Shown here one piece after another: positions 1-11,343 of a stretch of 64,000 nucleotides of DNA. Each line of letters starts with the position of its first letter. The stretch's first letter is position 1. The translations under genes were made by a program, and so were the position numbers. The notes beneath the pieces are model-generated. The model saw only the letters and a list, made by a program, of their open reading frames with translations. It did no database searches and had not been told where the DNA came from. This DNA comes from Cryptomeria japonica. Lineage: Eukaryota > Streptophyta > Pinopsida > Cupressales > Cupressaceae. The stretch spans positions 313,988,235-314,052,234 of the forward strand of contig NC_081405.1 of the NCBI RefSeq assembly GCF_030272615.1, read 5' to 3'.

Positions 1-284
1 TGGCAGTGGTAGTATATGATGATTATCACTTGTCAAATGGCTTGGAACGATACATACCCATGAAAGAAATCAAGTGTGTAATTCCTATAATCACAATCGA
101 GATCAGTCCCATAACCTTGTAAATTTAATAGCATCACATGTTTTAGAACTTAGGCAGTACTCTTAGGGTTAGGTCAAACTCTTACAGTTGCTTTTTAGTG
201 AAGCCTCGTTGTTTGTTCGCTTGGAGTCTCTCTTATACTAACAATGGTATAACTTAGCTATATACAAACTAAACTACTGATGTT
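1..284. other. Flank left of gypsy-1, no gene seen
   Basis: This is the sequence into which gypsy-1 inserted; it continues at 15502 on the other side of the element. I see no open reading frame, RNA gene or repeat in it. Confidence 0.6.
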
Positions 285-289
285 CTATT
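285..289. repeat. Target site duplication of gypsy-1, left copy (ctatt)
   Basis: The five bases ctatt directly precede the TG of the 5' LTR. The same five bases follow the terminal CA of the 3' LTR at 15497-15501. A perfect 5-bp duplication is what gypsy integrases leave, and it fixes both element borders. Confidence 0.9.
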
Positions 290-1703
290 TGTAGACGTAT
301 AAAAATGACCATATTCCTAAATGAATATTTTATATTCATTTCTTTATTTAATTAAATCCAATTTAATTTAAATTACCCGCATTCCTCTATTTAATTAAGT
401 AAATTACTCAATTAAATTCACTATACCATTTAATGAATAAATCATTTTATTCAATTAAATCCCCCCTATCCACTTTTAATTAAATAGTTATCCTAAATTC
501 AATAAATCTAATTTATTTAATTTCTCCAAATTGCAACCAAATTGAATTAAATTAACTTTATTTCAATTAAATCCTATTATCCCTCCATCCACTTGCATTT
601 TCCTACATCTCCCACTTGCTTCCTAAACCCCTTCCTAATTTCTTCTAGACCCTTCTAATTACTTCTAAATTAACCTAACCCATCTTCTAAACTTTGTCAC
701 ATCCCTAAACAAAGGGAAGTCACTTCTCAAACCCTTAAAGTCTTTGATAACCATTAAAGGCTTCAAGTCTTCAACCACTTAATTTTCCAAAGTCTTCCAA
801 ACCATTAATGGTTAACTCAACCCTCTTACATGGTTAGAGACTTTTTGCTTAACTTAACCTTCATCCAACCCGAGGGTCTCATCAAGCATTCATTGCTTTG
901 ACCATGGTTATCCCTTAATCATTTGCACAAGAGTTTATCCTTTGATAAAAGCTTAATCCAATGGGTAATCTTAACTTAAGCTTGACCCTTACCCTCTAGA
1001 TAACCATGAGGTCTTCTCATGCGTTTAATGTCTCCAACCCCTTTTCTCACCCAACCCTATGTTGACATTTGTCACCATTTCATTGGTGCAAATTGCAAAC
1101 ATGGATTCCCAACTTTCAAACTCAACCCTTGATTAACTCTTTCAATCCTGACCATCCATTGCCCTATTTTTGCTATAAATAGAGCTCTCATTCCTCCATT
1201 TTATAATCCAATTTTGTAGTATCATACTTATGCTCAAATACATTCAAACTTTCATTTCATATATGCTCATCATTTAGCCTCTCTTTAGAATAGAAATTAA
1301 TCTAATATGCATTTTAGAGTATTTCTATTATCATTAGCTTAAATCATTAACTAATATAGTATGCTAGGATAGTTTGTTTACTAACCTTGTCATCTTATAG
1401 TTAGTTTATTGCATTTCTAGAATCATGCATAGCTTAGGATGCATCTCATATTAAATCAATAAAAAACATCCCCTGTTCTTGCATTTGCCATCCCTAAACC
1501 ATTTTTCTCAGTGATCTGAGAGCAAAAACATTGGTTTGAGGGACCGTGTAAGATAGAGAACCATGGGACCCACCTTGGGAAGCTGAGTGATACTTCATTA
1601 CTCTATAGCTTGCACCAAGAAGTCCTGTGAGTGTGTGAGCAAGGCTCCATAGAGCTCCGTTTTTCACATATTGAGTTCTATCGACCCGCTTTTCCCACAC
1701 ACA
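290..1703 (+). repeat. gypsy-1 5' LTR
   Basis: It runs from TGTAGAC to ACACA and aligns end to end with 14068-15496. It is A/T-rich with many taatttaatt-type runs in its first 300 bp. A TATA box lies at 1174-1181, and an AATAAA lies near 1458, followed by a conserved 3' part ending at the primer site. The 3' copy has a 16-bp insertion (about 14261-14276) absent here. Confidence 0.92.
1174..1181 (+). promoter_or_regulatory. TATA box of gypsy-1 5' LTR
   Basis: TATAAATA followed by gagctctc. The same box occurs at 14967-14974 in the 3' LTR and at 58525-58532 in the related gypsy-2 LTR, so it is conserved between families. Transcription probably starts about 30 bp downstream. Confidence 0.7.
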
Positions 1704-1707
1704 TTTC

Positions 1708-1725
1708 TGGCGCCCACAGTGGGGC
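1708..1725 (+). promoter_or_regulatory. Primer binding site, tRNA-Lys type
   Basis: TGGCGCCCACAGTGGGGC begins 4 nt after the LTR end. From memory of plant tRNA-Lys, its 3' end plus CCA pairs with 17 of these 18 positions, the mismatch being A at the eleventh base. Complementarity falls away after about 18-20 nt, as in ordinary primer sites. The related gypsy-2 uses a different tRNA. Confidence 0.75.
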
Positions 1726-1790
1726 TAGACCCCATATATCAAATCGGTTTTTGAATTTAACCACTTTTGCAGGCATGCGGGAAAAATGAA

Positions 1791-2066
1791 TTAGCGCGTT
1801 AAGTTAACTGTTTAGCGCATCCGGTTAACAGCCTAGTGCATTCGGTTTACTGTTCAGTGCGTGGAGTTCATCATCTAGCGCGTAAAGTCCATTTATTAGC
1901 GCATAGGATTACTAATTTTTCCTTTAGGTCTTGGCGCAGGAGAAAAACAGAGCAGCGCTTTCGGCACACAGAGTAGCGCATCTCGAATATAGTGTAGCGC
2001 ATCATATCCATCTTTTAGCGCATCTCTGTTATATTGTAGCATGTACAGTTTGTTCTGTAGCGCATG
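1791..2066 (+). repeat. AGCGC motif array, first block of gypsy-1 leader
   Basis: About 13 copies of (t)AGCGCRT or one-base variants (AGTGCAT, AGTGCGT) are spaced about 20-21 nt apart, with unrelated sequence between them. Only the core repeats, so this is a phased motif array, not a tandem duplication. Several variants are AGCGC changed to AGTGC, as expected from CpG decay. A second block lies at 3603-3960, and gypsy-2 has its own at 59087-59356. Confidence 0.85.
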
Positions 2067-3602
2067 ACAGACAGAAAAGAAAAAATTAATTTGTAACATA
2101 AACTAAAATTTAGACTTGTGGAAGTCCACGGAATTCGCTTTTTTGCTAACAAATTGACTATTTTTTTTGCAGGTTACTGACAGTTGACTGTAGGTTTTGA
2201 ATTCATTTTATTTAGGCTAGAGTTAAAGTAAGTTCAAATTTTTACTAACTTTTCTAAGTTAGGCAAAAGTTCAAATTTCTTTCTTTTCTGGTCTAAATAA
2301 AATTGAACTCACTTTATTTTGGGCAAGTAAAACGAACAACAAATCAAAATCTTTTCTTGCTTTCCTAGGAGAAAATTTTTCAATTTGGGCTCTAAAAAGA
2401 ACAACACAAAATTTTCTTTTTCGCAAAAATAGAGCTTAAAAAGAACCTCACCATCATTTGGTGCATAAAAGGATCGACTTTCATTTTTGCAAAGGAAAGA
2501 ACCTCACCACAAAAGTTTTGTTACAATTAAAGAGGGAAGTGATTCCCCTTTTGTTTACCGATTTTTATTTGTTGACCAAATCGAACCTTTTGCTTTGTTG
2601 ACACGATTATTTCCTTAGATTAAATAATCATTGCTTTGAGGAAGTAAAATTAACACCATGCTTTTCTTGGAGCAACATCTCCTAGTAGAGACTAGAAAAT
2701 CACTGAATTGAAGGTTTAAAAAGAATTTGTGATTGCCTTGAATCGAAAGAGGAAGGTATATGCTCTCCCCTTAACTGGGTGATCCAAAAAACCAGACCTC
2801 TCTTAAAAAGCTTTCTTTCCTTCAAAAGCATTTTACATCTTTTAGCAGGCCTGCCTTCTCGAGGAGTTGAAATCAACTCTTAAAGCCGTTTATGGCCAGT
2901 GTGAAGGGAACGATCTAAGTGGGAAATGACTTTGACGCCAAGTATTCCAACCCACTATAATCAAAAGTGGAAAGTGACAAAAGTCCTTTTCAATGGTTAC
3001 GCGCAGCGATTAGTCTTCCCCCAGTATCTTCGAGATACGTAAAGCCTTTGTTCTAAAGGTTGGGAAGCCTCCTGAGAGAGTTTATCACTGATAGTCGAAT
3101 GGGAAGCTTGATTACGAACCATAGAAATAGAAGCTTTGAACCGAGTCAGTAACCAGATATTTATAACATCATAGTGCAAGGGTGGGGAAGAATCCGCCCC
3201 CAAGATTACTCACCATATATCTCCCAAGATAACTACTCAACTGTGAAGTGATTCACTTTGAGTTAATTTCTGGCAAAAGGCAAAAAAATAGGCACCCTCT
3301 AGGGGGTGACACGACTGTTTAAGCTGACGGAGTATCAAGACTAGTGGGCTATGATGTTATTTATGACCTTTGAATAAAGAGTCTTTCTGAAGTGTATTAT
3401 TCGTATCCAAACCTGTTAAAACATTGGGGATTTGAACACATCCTCACAAAACATACACTTTTTGTTAGATTAGGCAAAATGGTTGTACTTTTTGTGCCGT
3501 GCTTGCATTTACTACTTCAGAAAATCATCCATCAAACCTGAAAAATTCACAACAAAAATCCAAAATTTACAAAAAACCAACCAAAGGAAAAATCAGGGCA
3601 GT
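2067..3602 (+). other. gypsy-1 untranslated leader between motif blocks
   Basis: I find no convincing coding region. Blocks resemble the gypsy-2 leader: repeated 'ttaaaaagaac' phrases (2390-2510, compare 59770-60140), the hairpin GGAGCAACATCTCC at 2669-2682 (compare 60091-60104), an 'aggcctgcc' block at 2848 (compare 60293), and a 'gat(t)actcaccata' block near 3205 (compare 60600). Conservation between diverged elements suggests a structured RNA role such as packaging or translation; that is inference. Confidence 0.55.
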
Positions 3603-3960
3603 TTAGCGCATAAGAGAAACTTCTTAGCGCGTGAGGTACTTTTGTTAGTGCATCCAACCATCAAGTTAGCGCGTCGGTTCCAAACAATAGTGTTTTATCC
3701 CAAAATCAAACCAGTGTCAAAACATTTAGCGCATCAGAAAAATAGTCTAGCGCGTGAAAGCATCAGCTTAGCGCATGGAAGCTAAACATTAGCGCATCAG
3801 GTTCACAAGTTAGTGCGTCACAGGCCCAGGCTAGCGCATGACTTTTTAAACAGGTAGAAAACAATTTTTTTGAACAGTCAAAACTTTAGCGCGTGTCTGG
3901 GGGCAGCCTAGCGCGTGGAGTAATTTTGGTAGCGCATGTCATCCCTGTTTTAGCGCGTGA
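3603..3960 (+). repeat. AGCGC motif array, second block of gypsy-1 leader
   Basis: About 14 copies of tt/ctAGCGCRTN (alternating AGCGCAT and AGCGCGT) are spaced about 20-22 nt apart. One longer gap lies around 3840-3890, where copies may have been lost. The unit core matches the block at 1791-2066, while the spacers do not. Confidence 0.82.
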
Positions 3961-4426
3961 TAAAAAAACATATAGACAGAGGGCAAAACAATGAGGAATT
4001 TTAAAAATTTTGAAAACATTTTCAAAAGCCTCTCATTATCAAACAACATTTTTCACCAAAACGGAGTAGCGAAAACAAACCGTTAAAACTATTTCTTGAG
4101 CTAAATTTGTGTCAAAACAAACGTTGTAAAAATCCTAAACTGATCGCACGATAAAACATGTCTATCTTATCATAATCCAGAAACCTCATCATCAGTATCA
4201 ACAAAATCCTTTACCATCTTACAGATTTCATCTCAAAAACACTTGTTTAAAAATCTCAAGTTGTCAAATCAAGTCTCCATATCGGGAGGCTTTTATCCAT
4301 ATCATTTGACACGCTTTGTTGTGAAGGGGCATCTAAACCTTCACTTTGATAGAGTAAGATTTGAAATTTTTCAAACAAGATCAATTGAATCCAAACAAAT
4401 TAAAGGAAACCATTGATCACTCATGC

Positions 4427-4814
4427 ATGACTAATCCCCATATTCTGAGAAGAAAGAACCTCTATCGTAACATCACGTTGAAGAAACAACAACCTAGTTT
4501 TTCTAAATTTATCAAAAGAAACAAGTTTTTATACATCAAATCGTCAACTCTTCAAATCTCATAGAACATTCCTTTATCACATCAAACACTATATCAAGAA
4601 CAAATCCAACGAATTTAACAAGGAACCTTTGAAAACTAGAGCATTCTGTCAAAAATCAGCATTCAGTCAACAAATTAATCGCGGTGGAAAGATTAATCCT
4701 AGATTCTTCCCTGATGAGTGCATCACCTACAACACACCCCGATTTGAACCACCAACCCCTGAAAAACACATCGAAGAGGATTTTGTCCCCTTTGTCACAG
4801 AAAGTTTTTACTAA
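4427..4814 (+). pseudogene. ORF1: conserved small protein upstream of gag (frameshifted)
   Basis: I do not recognise the family, but the ORF is shared with gypsy-2 (61146-61529). Both start at an aligned ATG followed by MT..HILR.K and NITLK. Both continue with NRQ(L/I)F.SHR.FL and end with GGKINP.FFP..CITYNT and then FVPFVT.SFY at the stop codon. The product would be about 127 residues, basic in its first half, acidic and Pro-rich at its end, with no signal peptide or membrane span. In gypsy-1 the frame shifts by one base near 4525. The stop (4812-4814) lies one base before the gag ATG at 4816. Ogre elements are known for an extra ORF before gag; equating the two is inference. Confidence 0.65.
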
Positions 4815-4815
4815 A

Positions 4816-7800
4816 ATGCCTGTTACTCGCTCTCAAAGAAACCAACAAAGTGAGACACATGCAGAGTCTAGTATGAATCGAAGATTGTCAAATCCTTTTG
4901 AAGTTCCACACTTAGAAGAAACTGAAATTTCTAAAGCACTTCTTCAGGAATGTCAAGAAAACCCTTCATTCCAAAAGCTTGTAGAAAGGCTTATGGAAAA
5001 TGACAAAGAAAAGTATCTGCTCATGCTCACAAGTAAATGCGTTAAACTTCCCCAAGATTTAGACACAAACATCTTTAGAACCGGATCTCGACAATATGCA
5101 TATCAAGAACAACAAAGAGAAGAAGAAACTCGTAACCTTGAACAACACATACTTGAGCAACACATTCCAAAACAACGTATACTAGAAATGCGTATGCCCG
5201 AGCTAGAAACTCCAGAGCAAAATATACCATTTAACACACCTTTTCAGCTGAGAACTAATACAAGGGAAGAGTTTCTTCCTCGGCAAAATAATGCGCCTTT
5301 GGTTGCTCTTACTCAACAAATGCAAATGTTACAAAGACAAATACATGACATGCAACAAGGGACAACAGTGCGGTACTCTTTAAACAAAATCTGTCCTTAT
5401 CCATTTGATAGAAGATTGAATATGGTGCCATTTCCTCCAAACTCAGACATTCCCAAATTTGATAAATATGATGGGAAAAGTGATCCCCAAGATCATGTTC
5501 GAGAATTTCGCACAATGAGTCTTGAATTTGCTCATGATGACACTTATCTAATGAGGTTATTCCCAAGAAGCCTGGGAGGGCAAACAGTGGAATGGTTATC
5601 CAAAATTACACCACCTGTCAGATGATTTGATGAATTGGTTAACAAATTCATAACCCAATACTCCTATAACATACAACATGCCATAACCATGCTAGATGTT
5701 TGCAACACTAAACAAAAGAACAACGAAACATTCATGATATTCCTTCAACGCTGGCGACGTATGGTCTCCAGATATCCTCGAGATATTCCTGAAAAGGAGA
5801 AAATGGAAATCTTCATTGACAATTTGAATGGTGAAATGAGTTACAGGCTAAAACATCAATGCATACCGTCTTTCGCTAAATTGATTGAAAATGGCATTCA
5901 AGTAGAGGAAGCATGTGTCAAAAAGGGAACACTCAAATTCTACAAGGAAGGAACAAACTCATCAAACTACAATAACCAGAACAACACCAACCTAGACAAA
6001 TCTCGATTTTGGACTCGAAACAAAAATGAAGGCAACAATGAATCACATGATCCCAAATCTAAGCAACCAGTGCTTGCATTATCCGGAAATCCTCAAAATA
6101 CGAAAAATCCTAAAAATGCTAATCCAAATGCTAACACATATGCACCAAACACCAATCAAGGACAACTCAACACAAACAACACCAATGATACTCAAAGCAA
6201 AAACATGAATCCAAGACCTAACAACAATTCACACAACAACACAAACAATTTCCAAAAGCGTATCTTCACACCACTGGGGCAATCATTAGAATCAACATTC
6301 AGAGAACTTCTGGCAAACAAAATTCTCTCCTTGTCTGCAATCAGCAACTATGAACCCCAAATCAAACCACCTTGGTGGAATGATTCACACTATTGTGATT
6401 TCCATCGTAACAAGGGTCATCGGACGAACGATTGCATGAGATTGAAACACATGGTGCAAGACATGATTGATCGAGGTGACTTAACAGTAGATGGTCTCAA
6501 AACAAATGGTGATCATGGAGCCTTTAAAAATCCTCTCCCAAATTACAACAAAGATGGAGCTTCAACCTCGGATGATACACGCGGAGCTCGTATCAACAGT
6601 ATCTACAACAACACCATAAATCACATATCAGCTGAAGATCATCAAGTAAATGTCATCACCATCCAAGATCGACGTGATCATGAATCTGTCAATGTAACAA
6701 CTCGAACTCAGAAATATGTCTTAAAAGGACCTACGTCACCTGCAACTACTACACCAAAAATCCAATATGACTTGGTTAGCCAACTATGCAAAACTCCAGC
6801 TCAAATATCTATACTAGAATTGCTGAAACTATCACCGAAGCACAAAGACATATTGGAACAAGCGCTATTGGAAACCAATGTACCTCAAAATCTGGATACA
6901 GACAGATTTCAAGCCATGGTCGCCCATATGACTGGACCTCATAACCTCACCTTCTCAGAGCATGACAATGCTTCCTTAAGCCATCCGCATAACACTCCTC
7001 TCCATATCGAAGTCATTGTTTGCAAACACCGAGTAAAACGAGTCTTAATAGATGGAGGAGCCGGACTTAATATATGTACTTTAAAACTTATCCGTGCATT
7101 AGGCTTCTCAGAAGAGTCTATTAATCCCTGTAAGAATATTACCATAAAGGCATATGATGATGAGGAAAGGTCATCTAAAGGAACTGTGATGTTACCCATT
7201 CAAGTAGGACCAGTGCAAAAAGATACTATGTGTCAGGTCTTAGACATAGATCTCACCTATAATATTTTGTTAGGGCGACCCTGGATACATGAAATGCAAG
7301 CAGTACCTTCTACGTATCACCAGTGTGTCAAATTTCCTTATGACGGACAAGAAATCTCCATATCTGCTGATCACAATCCATTTCAACATTGCAACGCAAT
7401 GGGGGCAACCCAAGATAGTTTGGTTCCTCATAATAGAGAAAAGCAACAATCTTCAACATCAGATCTACAAACAACAAAGCCCAACTCCTTATTTGGAGAT
7501 TTCAAGCAGAAAATGCAAATCAAAGACCAAGGCATGGGAGAATACTCTTTGGAGCCCTTATGTTTGGCCAAATTGCCAACATTACCTAGATCTCATGGAT
7601 TGCCTACTACATCAACACATCTGGCCACTCAGCCCATCACCAAATTTGATGGTACCTTCATCCAATTGGGCACTCTAGCGCATGAATCAGAAGACAAGGA
7701 TGTTCTTAGCTGGTTATACAAAGATGCGGAAGAAGGTAACAGAGCAACTGCTCTAGACATTGTTCTACCTACACACCTGTATGGAAAAAGATACTTAATC

Positions 7801-8211
7801 ATGCAGCAAATGGGATGTGACGGTAAAGGACCTATGGGGAAACGCAAAGAAGGAGTCACTGAACCCATAGATCTTCCTTCACAGCCCAGTAGAAATAAAG
7901 CAAGATTGGGTTGTAAGCTCACTTTCCTATTAAGAAAGCTGCCTCGCATAACTGCAAAACCTCAATGGAAAGTAAAGAAGAAGTACAAAGAAGAATCCTG
8001 GCAGGAAACACTCTTTGAATCAGCAGAAACAATCCGTAAGGCACGGGAACATCAAGATCAGAAGTTACATCAGGGAAAGCTTCTAAGCCACACGAAGGCC
8101 ATATCTGCAGCAATAGCTCATATTCAAACACCAATATCGCAAGAACAAATAATATCATCTCCGGATACCATTATTCCTCCCCGAGGAAGCATAGTTTATG
8201 AACAAATATAG
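4816..8211 (+). pseudogene. gag-pro: gypsy-1 gag and protease (in-frame stops)
   Basis: The ATG at 4816 (MPVTRSQRN) is chosen because gypsy-2 gag starts alike (MAQTRSRS). A Gln/Glu-rich segment is followed by the retrotransposon gag domain (about 5455-5960, FDKYDGKSDPQDHVREF to the Trp-Arg core QRWRRM), then a long Asn-rich linker (5950-6240). The zinc knuckle at 6394-6435 is CX2HX4HX4C, the form usual in this lineage. The aspartic protease has its catalytic Asp at 7051 in VLIDGGAGLNIC, a DGG instead of the usual D(S/T)G. A glycine-rich G-patch-like segment follows (about 7800-7880). A TGA at 5623-5625 splits gag, and the segment ends at TAG 8209-8211. The frame then runs straight on into pol. 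Confidence 0.88.
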
Positions 8212-8985
8212 AAAGTAGAAGCAGGATCTGACACCGAATCAACCAAAACTGTCAAAATGGTATCCATCATCAAAGATTTGTTTTCACCATACAACATACC
8301 TGTTTACAGCACTGATAGAATCTGGGATGATGCCTCAGAGACTGATTCCAATGAATATGAATGGGGTACCTGCTCCAATGCTACTACAAACATCCCTAAT
8401 GATACTGATTCCATATCCCTTTCTCAAGAAGAACATAACGTAGAAGATAGACCTTTTGAATTTGGACCACAGAATATCTATGATGCCAAGGAAAGCGAAC
8501 AGAAACATTATGAACAAGTCTATACGGAAGATAATACCATCGAAGAACTCGACGAAATCCTGGACTTCTTTAAAACCAAGAACAATCACGATGAAAACTC
8601 TGTCCTAACACTTACAGTAGCAGAAATTGATCCACCTAACGATTCCTTACCGCTTGTCTTTCCTGACCTCATCGACTAGGATGAACCTGAAATCCATGAT
8701 ATACCAATTTTCCTAGATGATGAATCTATTATCCATTACCTATGTACCGTAAATCTGAAAATAGGCTCTACCAACGAACAAAGTAATGATGTCTGCCAAT
8801 CAGGGAGTGCCAAGTCTCTCAGTCGCAAAAATAAACCAAATGAAAGATCTGATGCTGAAAACCAGTCAATGGCAACTCTAGATCACAAAAAAGTAAAAAT
8901 AAAGGACGCATCTGAGGGTGAAAACCTTTTTAAGGCACCTAACGATGGGAGACTTGACACTCTTCCTGAGCACTTTCATGAGTGA
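8212..8985 (+). pseudogene. gypsy-1 acidic linker between protease and RT
   Basis: This continues the frame of gag-pro. It encodes a Ser/Asp/Glu-rich stretch without a domain I recognise; its only conserved role is probably as a spacer in the polyprotein. It carries TAG at 8677-8679 and TGA at 8983-8985, both single C-to-T steps from CAG or CGA. No intron borders of the Ogre type are obvious here. Confidence 0.7.
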
Positions 8986-10500
8986 TCACCCATATTGATT
9001 GAACCCACTCAATCAATCAACATTGGTACCACAGAAGCAGTCAAAAACATACACCTTGCAGAATCTCTGACAGAGGAAGAAAGATCAACATTCATCGTTT
9101 TCTTTAAAGAACAACAAATTAACTTTGCTTGGTCATATGCTGATATGCCCGGAGTGGATCCACACTTAATCATGCATCTCTTGTCCATCTCATCAGGAGT
9201 TAAACCAGTAAAACAAAAGATACAAAAGATGAATCCACAGGTAGCACTCATGGTCAAAACTGAACTAAAGAAACTATTAGATGTTGGATTCATTTGACCC
9301 ATTGACTATGCAGAATGGATTTCCAACATCGTTCCAGTATCAAAACTAGATGGTAGTATCAGAATATGCACTGACTTCAGAGACGTCAACAAAACTTGTC
9401 CAAAAGATGACTTTCCTTTGCCCAGTATCGACATAATTGTAGATCTCACAGCAGGCCATGCAATGCTCTCACTAATGGACGGTTTCTCAGGCTATAATCA
9501 AATCAAAATAGCCCCAGAAGATCAAGATAAAACCGCCTTCACCTGTCCTTGGGGAACGTACTGTTGGAATGTCATGCCTTTTGGCTTAAAGAATGCAGGG
9601 GCCACTTATCAAAGAGCAATGACAACAATCTTTCATGACATGATGCACACATTTATGGAAGATTACGTGGATGATTTACTAGCTAAATCCTTCACTAGAG
9701 CGGAACATCTCAACATCCTGACAAAGATCTTTGATCGATTGGAGAAATTCCAAGTCAGACTCAACCCTAAGAAGTGTGTCTTTGGGGTTACATCGGACAA
9801 ATTACTAGGCTACATAGTCTCAGCTAAAGGTATCGAAGTAGATCCAACAAAGGTACAATCCATTATGGAAATGCCCCCACCAAAGAATATCAGTCAACTC
9901 AGATCTCTATAAGGACGACTTCAATCAATCAGGTGATTCATCGCTCAGCTAGCAGATAAAAGTCTACCATTTAACCATTTACTCCACAAAAATGTACCAT
10001 TCAGATGGGAGACCAAGTGCGCAGAATCTTTTTACCAGATCAAACAGTACCTAATGAATCCACCAGTTCTAGTACCACCAGTCGCAGGAAAGCCTCTTAT
10101 CCTATATATCTCAACAACAGATATATCGCTGGGGGCACTATTGGCACAAGAAGATCAACAAGGAAAGGAACGAGCCATATATTATATCAGTAGGACATTT
10201 AATGGCTATGAACTCAACTATACATTCATTGAAAAGGCTTGCCTAACAGTGGTCTTCGCATCTTAGAAGTTCTGACATTATATGCTAACACACACCATTA
10301 AGCTAGTAGCAAAAATTGATCCTCTCAAATATCTACTCAGCAAGGCAGCTCTTACAGGCCGATTGGCTAAATGGGTCATGATTCTCAGTGAATTCGACAT
10401 CCAATACACAGAAAGACGAGCCATCAAAGGACAAACAATTGCAGATCAGCTGGCTGAAGCACCGCTACCAGGAAACCAAACCATGGAGATTGAATTTCCA
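8986..10500 (+). pseudogene. pol: gypsy-1 reverse transcriptase and first RNase H
   Basis: RT begins about 9100 (VKPVKQKIQKMNP), continues through RICTDFRDVNKTCPKDDFPLP, MPFGLKNAGATYQRAM and the catalytic YVDD (TAC at 9664, the two Asp codons at 9670-9675), and ends in the connection domain near 9990. The first RNase H follows (LYISTTDISLGALLAQ at about 10105, then YYISRTF) and ends about 10470. Stops interrupt it at 9295 (TGA), 9910 (TAA), 9934 (TGA), 10264 (TAG) and 10273 (TGA); all fall in otherwise conserved motifs and none shifts the frame. The enzyme would copy element RNA into DNA inside cytoplasmic particles. Confidence 0.9.
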
Positions 10501-11343
10501 GACAGGGACATTCTTGCTCTTTCTACCAAACAATGGACCTTATACTTTGACGGATCCTACACACAACATGGTTCAGGTGCTGGCATTCTATTCATCACTC
10601 CTGACGGACACACTATACCAAGATCATATAGGCTTATGTTCCTGTGCATAAATAATGTGGCTGAATATGAGGCATTGGTGATAGGCATCAAGATGGCTGT
10701 AGAATGGAAAATCACAGAGTTAAAGGTCTATGGAGACTCACAACTAGTCGTCAATCAAATCAACAACGACTATCAGACAAAGGAAGACAAGTTGCTACCC
10801 TACAAGCGAATGGTGGATGACTTCAAACAATATTTTGTGCACATCACCTTCGAGCAAATAACAAGGTTGAACAACAAAGCAGCTGATGCAATGGCTACTA
10901 TCGCTTCATTACTACAAATTCCAAAGCAACAGAGTCGTTATGAGTTCCTGGCAGAGCAACTGTTCTCCCCCGCCTATGACCACTCTGAATCCCATGTTAT
11001 CTATGCCTTGACTGGTTCAGATTCTCCGTTATATGGACCAATATACGACTACCTCAAGAATAATATCTTACCAATTGACCAATCCCGTAACCAAAAACGT
11101 AACTTTATCCGGCAAGCTGCCCGTTATACCCTTACCGCTGATACTTTATATCGTCGAGGTCTAGATGGTACTCTTCTTCATTGCCTTGATTGTAATGATT
11201 CTGATTCGGCTTTACACAAGCTTCACGAAGGTATTTGTGGCACACATTCAAGTGGTACTACTCTTGCTAAAAAACTTCTAAGAATGGGATACTACTGGCC
11301 TACAATGGAGAAAGACTTTGCCAAGAAATGTCCTAAATGCTAG
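10501..11343 (+). pseudogene. pol: gypsy-1 second RNase H and integrase zinc finger
   Basis: A second RNase H domain (about 10530-10910) shows the archaeal-type order: Asp in TLYFDGSYTQHGSGAG, Glu in NNVAEYEALV, Asp in VYGDSQLV and Asp in NNKAADAMA. A dual RNase H is a known hallmark of the Tat lineage. The integrase HHCC finger follows (HKLHEGICGTHSSG to KKCPKC, about 11215-11340). All four RNase H carboxylates and the finger ligands are intact in this uninterrupted stretch of 353 codons. It ends at TAG 11341-11343. Confidence 0.88.

Noticed and set aside
5309-5566. Antisense frames inside gypsy-1 gag and elsewhere in pol
   Set aside because: They are opposite a clearly coding strand and have no features of their own.
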